Shown: positions 60,189-64,000 of the stretch, piece after piece
Layout: each line of letters begins with the position of its first letter
Position numbering within the stretch: the stretch's first letter is position 1
Assembly: GCF_020733705.1 (NCBI RefSeq)
Contig: NZ_JAJFZM010000016.1
Location: 124,001 to 188,000, forward strand
DNA length: 64,000 nucleotides
Direction: 5' to 3'
Origin: Nocardia australiensis
GTDB lineage: Bacteria > Actinomycetota > Actinomycetes > Mycobacteriales > Mycobacteriaceae
Notes under the pieces: generated by a model
Databases searched by the model: none
Seen by the model: the letters and a program-made list of their open reading frames with translations, nothing else
Told to the model about the DNA's origin: nothing
Made by a program: the position numbers and the translations under genes

Positions 60189-62120
60189 GTGGCCGGACGA
60201 CTTCCAGATCGCGATATCGCGGCGATACGTGAACGTGTCCGCATCGAAGATGTGGTGGGGGAGTACGTCGCGCTGAAAAGGGCGGGCGCGGACTCGGCGA
60301 AGGGCTTATGCCCCTTCCATGACGAGAAATCGCCGTCGTTCCATGTGCGGCCCAACCACGGGCTCTTCCACTGCTTCGGCTGCGGTGAAGGCGGGGACGT
60401 TTTCGCGTTCCTGCAGAAAATCGAGCACATCGGCTTCGTCGAAGCGGTCGAGCAGATGGCAGACCGGATCGGCTATCAGATCAACTACGAGGGCGGCGGC
60501 ACCTCCGTGCAGCGCGATCGCGGGACCCGTTCCCGGCTGGTCGCCGCCAATGCCGCGGCCCACGAGTTCTATATGTCGATGCTGCGTGAGCCCGAGGCCG
60601 AGACGGCCCGCAAATACCTCACCGATCGCAACTTCGACGGCAACGCCGCCCAGCAGTTCGGTTGTGGCTACGCCCCCGCGGGCTGGGACACCTTGACCAG
60701 ACATTTGGTGCGTAAGGGCTTCGAGTTCAAGGAACTGGAGGCGGCCGGCCTGTCGCGGCAGGGCCAGCGCGGACCGATCGACCGTTTCCATCGGCGACTA
60801 CTGTGGCCGCTGCGCAATCTCGGCGGCGACGTCATCGGTTTCGGGGCGCGCAAACTCTTCGACGACGACACTATGCCCGGCAAATACGTCAACACGCCGG
60901 AAACGTTGCTGTACAAGAAGTCTCAGGTGCTTTTCGGGCTCGATCTGGCCAAGCGTGACATCGCCAAGAGCCACCAGGCCGTGGTGGTAGAGGGCTACAC
61001 CGATGTCATGGCCATGCACCTGGCCGGTGTGAAAACCGCCGTCGCCTCCTGTGGCACCGCCTTCGGTGACGAACATCTCGCGCTGCTGCGCAGGCTGCTG
61101 ATGGACGACAACTTCTGGCGCGGCGAAATCATCTACACCTTCGACGGCGACGCGGCAGGCCAGGCCGCCGCCCTGAAAGCCTTCTCCGGCGACCAGAAAC
61201 TGGCCGGGCAGACCTACATCGCCGTCGCCCCGGACGGCCAGGATCCGTGCGAATTGCGCCAGCACTCCGGCGACGGTGCTGTGCGTGATCTGGTCGCACG
61301 GCGAACCCCGTTGTACCAATTCGTAATTCGCGGTGTGCTCGGTGACTACGACCTGGACACCGCAGAGGGACGAGTGAAAGCGCTCGACCGTGCCGTGCCG
61401 GTGGTCTCGCAAATCAAAGACAACGCGCTACGCAAGGTCTATGCGACGAAACTAGCGGGCTGGGTCGGCGAGGACGATATCCAAGGACTGGTTCGCCGAG
61501 TCGGTGACGAAGCCAAGCGCAATCGAAATGGCGTGCGCGGCAACGGAACCAGTCGACGTGGTGGTTCACCCGCCGCTCAGCCGAACCTGGAAGCCGCCGC
61601 GCATCCGGCAGCCAGGCCCAACCCGAACGACCCGGTGCTGCTGCCGCAGCGCCAGACGCTCGGCGCGGCCCTGCAATACCCCGCGATGGCCGGTCCATTG
61701 TTCGACTCGCTGGAACCCGAAGCATTCACTCATCCGGCGTACGCGGCCGTGCGCGCCCTGATCGCCGAAGCGGGCGGCACCGCGGCCGGCCTCGGCGGCG
61801 CGGAATGGGTGAACGCGGTCTGCGACCGCACCGACGACCTCACCCTGCGCGCACTGGTGTCCGAACTATCGGGCGAGCCCCTGCCCGTGAAATCGGCCAG
61901 CGGCATCCCCCGATTTATCGCGGGCGTGCTGGCCCGCACCCAGGCAGCGTGGGTTGGCCGTCAGGTCGCCGAGCTGAAATCGAAACTGCAACGGGTGTCC
62001 TCGACCGAGGAGCCGGAGGCGTACATGACGCTGTTCGGTGACGTGGTCGCGCTCGAGCAATACCGCAAGAGCCTGGTGGAGCAGGCCATGGGCAACTCCG
62101 ACGACTTCGCCGCAACCTGA
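60189..62120 (+). CDS. dnaG: DNA primase
   Basis: 643 residues. CHC2 zinc finger with C41-H44 and C62-C65 (CPFHDEKSPSF, FHCFGCGEGG), TOPRIM core VVVEGYTDVMAMH and YTFDGDAAGQ, and a C-terminal helicase-binding domain. Makes RNA primers for replication. GTG start at 60189. It lies 155 bases after dgt, with no gene between. Confidence 0.95.
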   Translation: MAGRLPDRDIAAIRERVRIEDVVGEYVALKRAGADSAKGLCPFHDEKSPSFHVRPNHGLFHCFGCGEGGDVFAFLQKIEHIGFVEAVEQMADRIGYQINYEGGGTSVQRDRGTRSRLVAANAAAHEFYMSMLREPEAETARKYLTDRNFDGNAAQQFGCGYAPAGWDTLTRHLVRKGFEFKELEAAGLSRQGQRGPIDRFHRRLLWPLRNLGGDVIGFGARKLFDDDTMPGKYVNTPETLLYKKSQVLFGLDLAKRDIAKSHQAVVVEGYTDVMAMHLAGVKTAVASCGTAFGDEHLALLRRLLMDDNFWRGEIIYTFDGDAAGQAAALKAFSGDQKLAGQTYIAVAPDGQDPCELRQHSGDGAVRDLVARRTPLYQFVIRGVLGDYDLDTAEGRVKALDRAVPVVSQIKDNALRKVYATKLAGWVGEDDIQGLVRRVGDEAKRNRNGVRGNGTSRRGGSPAAQPNLEAAAHPAARPNPNDPVLLPQRQTLGAALQYPAMAGPLFDSLEPEAFTHPAYAAVRALIAEAGGTAAGLGGAEWVNAVCDRTDDLTLRALVSELSGEPLPVKSASGIPRFIAGVLARTQAAWVGRQVAELKSKLQRVSSTEEPEAYMTLFGDVVALEQYRKSLVEQAMGNSDDFAAT

Positions 62121-62145
62121 GCGGCCTGCCCGCCGAGTTATCCAG

Positions 62146-62205
62146 CGGCGCAGACTCTCTCAGCAGCACAGACTCTCTCAGCCGCGCAGACTCTCAGCGG
62201 CGCAG
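62146..62205. repeat. Degenerate ~18-bp repeats between dnaG and the small membrane gene
   Basis: Three near-copies of a unit containing CAGACTCTCTCAGC, differing by a few bases or a short deletion. They extend from just after the dnaG stop into the last codons of the minus-strand small protein. Confidence 0.6.
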
Positions 62206-62439
62206 CTGATCCTGCGGAACCATGATCGTGGTCCGCTCATCGATCGGCTCCATCGGCTCCAACTGTGGCCGGGTGCTCAACTTGTCCGACAGCTTCTGCC
62301 TGCCGACGTGTACAAGCTTGCGAGTCACCGGGCTTTCGGTCACAGCGCGCGTAGCCGCACTGATCTGCTCGTAGCGAACCCGCCCCGCCTTCGTGCCGAG
62401 CACATAGCCGGCCGCGACGCCGATGATCAACCGCAGCAT
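62194..62439 (-). CDS. Small YtxH-like membrane protein (Rv2342-like)
   Basis: 81 residues. Short N-terminal helix LRLIIGVAAGYVLGTKAG, then KAGRVRYEQI typical of YtxH-type proteins, and a charged tail. Convergent with dnaG. Confidence 0.75.
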   Translation of the reverse strand: MLRLIIGVAAGYVLGTKAGRVRYEQISAATRAVTESPVTRKLVHVGRQKLSDKLSTRPQLEPMEPIDERTTIMVPQDQLRR

Positions 62440-62612
62440 CTCCTAGAGCTCCTCCCAATAGCGCTGTTCGCGCCCACCATCCTGCCCGACGCCCCGCCCA
62501 CCTGTCGATCCAGCCCACACATGTCCCCTGGTAGTGACACGATTTGGGAAGCCGCGCGGCAATACGCTAAAGTTTCTCCTCGGCGCGCCCGACACGGACA
62601 AGCCAAGGATAA

Positions 62613-62685
62613 TCCCCTATAGCTCAATTGGCAGAGCAGCCGACTGTTAATCGGCAGGTTTCTGGTTCGAGTCCAGATGGGGGAG
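62613..62685 (+). tRNA. tRNA-Asn(GTT)
   Basis: Acceptor 62613-62619 TCCCCTA pairs with 62678-62684 TGGGGGA. D-arm AGCTCAATTGGCAGAGC, anticodon stem GCCGA/TCGGC around CTGTTAA gives anticodon GTT, and GGTTCGAGTCC is the T-loop. Discriminator G at 62685; the CCA end is not encoded. Confidence 0.97.
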
Positions 62686-62690
62686 CATAA

Positions 62691-62729
62691 ATAACAGGTC
62701 AGGCACGGTCACCGTGCCTGACCTGTTAT
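62691..62729. terminator. 18-bp perfect hairpin after tRNA-Asn
   Basis: The arm 62691-62708 is exactly complementary to 62712-62729, loop TCA. It begins five bases after the tRNA and is followed by a T-rich GTTTG. Most likely the tRNA terminator. Confidence 0.85.
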
Positions 62730-63134
62730 GTTTGCGGGCTGCGACCAAAAATACGCCAAGAATTCCGGGCCAAACTTCCGGCGCTGCCACCGTTTCGCCT
62801 GTAGATACGGCCGATCAGTTGGTCGCCTCCAGCTCGACGCCTGAACGTCGCAGGTTCGTGCCCTCGGCAGGACACACAAAACATGGGCAACTGAAAAACG
62901 CCTGGTCATCGTGGGTGCGTATCTCGTCTGAGGGATCGCCATGCCCCGGATCTGTCGCCGCCGACCAGAACGGATATCAGGGAGTCCTCCCCCCAGATCA
63001 GGGCGCGAAGTTACCGATTCGGATGGCAACGCCGCCCGCTGATGGCCCCACCGGCACCGCAGTGACAGTCGACACCGAGCTGGCACAGCATCCGCTTTCC
63101 TGGTAACTCAGATAGCTCCAGGTGTCTTCGTCGA
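62730..63134. other. Gene-free interval downstream of tRNA-Asn
   Basis: No gene can be supported on either strand. The frames present lack ribosome sites and conservation. It looks like a degraded insertion next to the tRNA. Confidence 0.4.
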
Positions 63135-63633
63135 TCGACCACCCTTCGGATCGGGATCGCCTGCGACGCGTCAGGGTCGATGGAGGACTACACCGCCGAT
63201 GTGGCCTCGGCGGATTATCGCCACTGCCGCGAAACTCGCTGTGATGCCAGCTGAAACGGCCACGCTGACCTTCGGCAGGCAGGTGCTGCCGGGTGCCTAC
63301 CCGGGCAGCGCGCCGCAGAAGGTGACCGACTTCGCCGCCACCGCTCTGTACGAGGCCATTGATACCGCCATCGATGCCCTCGACGGTGCGCTCGGACTGT
63401 CCCGGCCGGAGAACACCCGCCTGCTGGTCATCATCTCCGACGGCTGCTTCTGTGACGAGCCCTGCGCCGCCGCGCAGAAACTACTGGATCGGGTGCGCGC
63501 CAGCGGCTGCGCGGTGCTGTGGCTGGCCCCGGAGGTGACATGGTCCAAACGGCTGACCGGCGCGACCGTGCATGAACTCACCAACCCCGCCGCCATCGCC
63601 CGCGCCGCCGTGGCAGCCGTACACGCCGCATGA
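63135..63633 (+). pseudogene. VWA-domain protein remnant, N-truncated and frameshifted
   Basis: One frame reads TTLRIGIACDASGSMEDYT followed by ADVASA, where DASGSM is the metal-binding MIDAS motif (DxSxS) of a von Willebrand A domain. Near 63200 the sequence shifts into the frame that starts at 63199. That frame reads ATAAKLAVMPAETATLTFG, LGLSRPENTRLLVIISDG and ASGCAVLWLAPEVTW, ending with TGATVHELTNPAAIA. So both halves of the domain are present in different frames and the upstream protein is missing. A two-frame gene cannot make a normal VWA protein. Confidence 0.7.
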
Positions 63634-64000
63634 CAAACCCCGGCCCAGGAACAACCCGCCCCACACGCGGGAACCCGGGCCGGGCACATCTAACCGCATT
63701 CCAGCCATCCACCCGCACAACCAGATTCGGAAGCATCCGATATGACCGGCACCGACCTCACCGCGAGCTACGAAGTGACTAATGCCCTCAGCGGCGATCA
63801 GTCCCAACTTGCCTTCCGCCGTCGACCACGAACCGTCGATACCGTGGCCGACCGACTGCCTGTCGTCCCCCCAATCGGTTGGCTTCGACGACTCCGATTC
63901 GCGGTCTACCCCTCGCTGCGAGCTTTCCCGGTTCGTCGCGCCTAGAGGTGCATCAGCTTCTGCGCGTCGCATCCACTACACAGGCATCCACGGGTCGCAC
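63634..64000. other. Terminal interval without a supported gene
   Basis: A GC stem CCCGGCCC (63639-63646) with GGGCCGGG (63677-63684) follows the VWA remnant and may be its terminator. A short frame at 63742-63945 has no ribosome site or known family. I do not call a gene here. Confidence 0.4.

Noticed and set aside
63742..63945. 67-codon plus-strand frame near the window end
   Set aside because: No ribosome site, no recognisable family, and overlapping frames on the other strand are equally open.

Overview
The window is high-GC actinobacterial chromosome, most likely from Nocardia or a close relative. The evidence is high GC, frequent GTG/TTG starts, and a gene order that matches the Mycobacterium tuberculosis interval around Rv2391-Rv2342 as I remember it: sirA-cysH, hemW, hrcA-dnaJ2-rsmE, phoH-ybeY-CNNM-CDA-era, amidase, recO-uppS, zur-smtB, glyS, TPM protein, dgt-dnaG. 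The genus is inferred from content only.

Layout. 1-897: end of a ferredoxin-NADP reductase. 1019-4165: a deletion-scarred SDR remnant, an Hsp70-like protein with a long Gly/Ser repeat tail, and a frameshifted HAD-hydrolase remnant. 4166-10105 (minus strand): assimilatory sulfate reduction operon (leader peptide, sirA, cysH, cysD, cysN, cbiX-like chelatase). Its leader ends in Cys-Ser-Ala-Cys-Cys and is followed by a hairpin, which points to cysteine-responsive attenuation. 10495-11700: hemW. 11701-28432: accessory block between hemW and hrcA, starting with small or decaying genes (anti-sigma domain, TetR and VC0807-like remnants). It then holds a catabolic island: a Baeyer-Villiger monooxygenase, esterase, two alcohol dehydrogenases and an aldehyde dehydrogenase, next to a CoA-transferase/acyl-CoA dehydrogenase/MaoC/SDR beta-oxidation operon. 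A LysR and an AcoR-type activator accompany it. Together these could turn a cyclic or secondary alcohol or ketone into an ester or lactone, a hydroxy acid, a carboxylic acid, and then CoA intermediates.

28433-48828: conserved housekeeping core (heat-shock repressor and DnaJ, rRNA methyltransferase, PhoH/YbeY/CNNM/Era cluster, RecO, UppS, zinc regulators, GlyS), interrupted by MFS/LysR, hydrolase/TetR and TetR/membrane-protein pairs with visible operators. The phoH gene carries a 359-residue in-frame intein with LAGLIDADG-type endonuclease motifs. It has Ala at position 1 and the Trp-Cys-Thr signature of class 3 inteins.

48985-58772: mixed genes (Tat-exported bicovalent flavoprotein oxidase, glycosyltransferase, quinone-oxidoreductase-like protein, TenA, TPM protein, metallo-hydrolase, imine-reductase-like protein, YdcF). 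58777-62439: dgt, dnaG and a small membrane protein. tRNA-Asn(GTT) lies at 62613-62685. The rest is gene-poor and contains a truncated, frameshifted VWA-domain gene, which looks like an old integration scar next to the tRNA.
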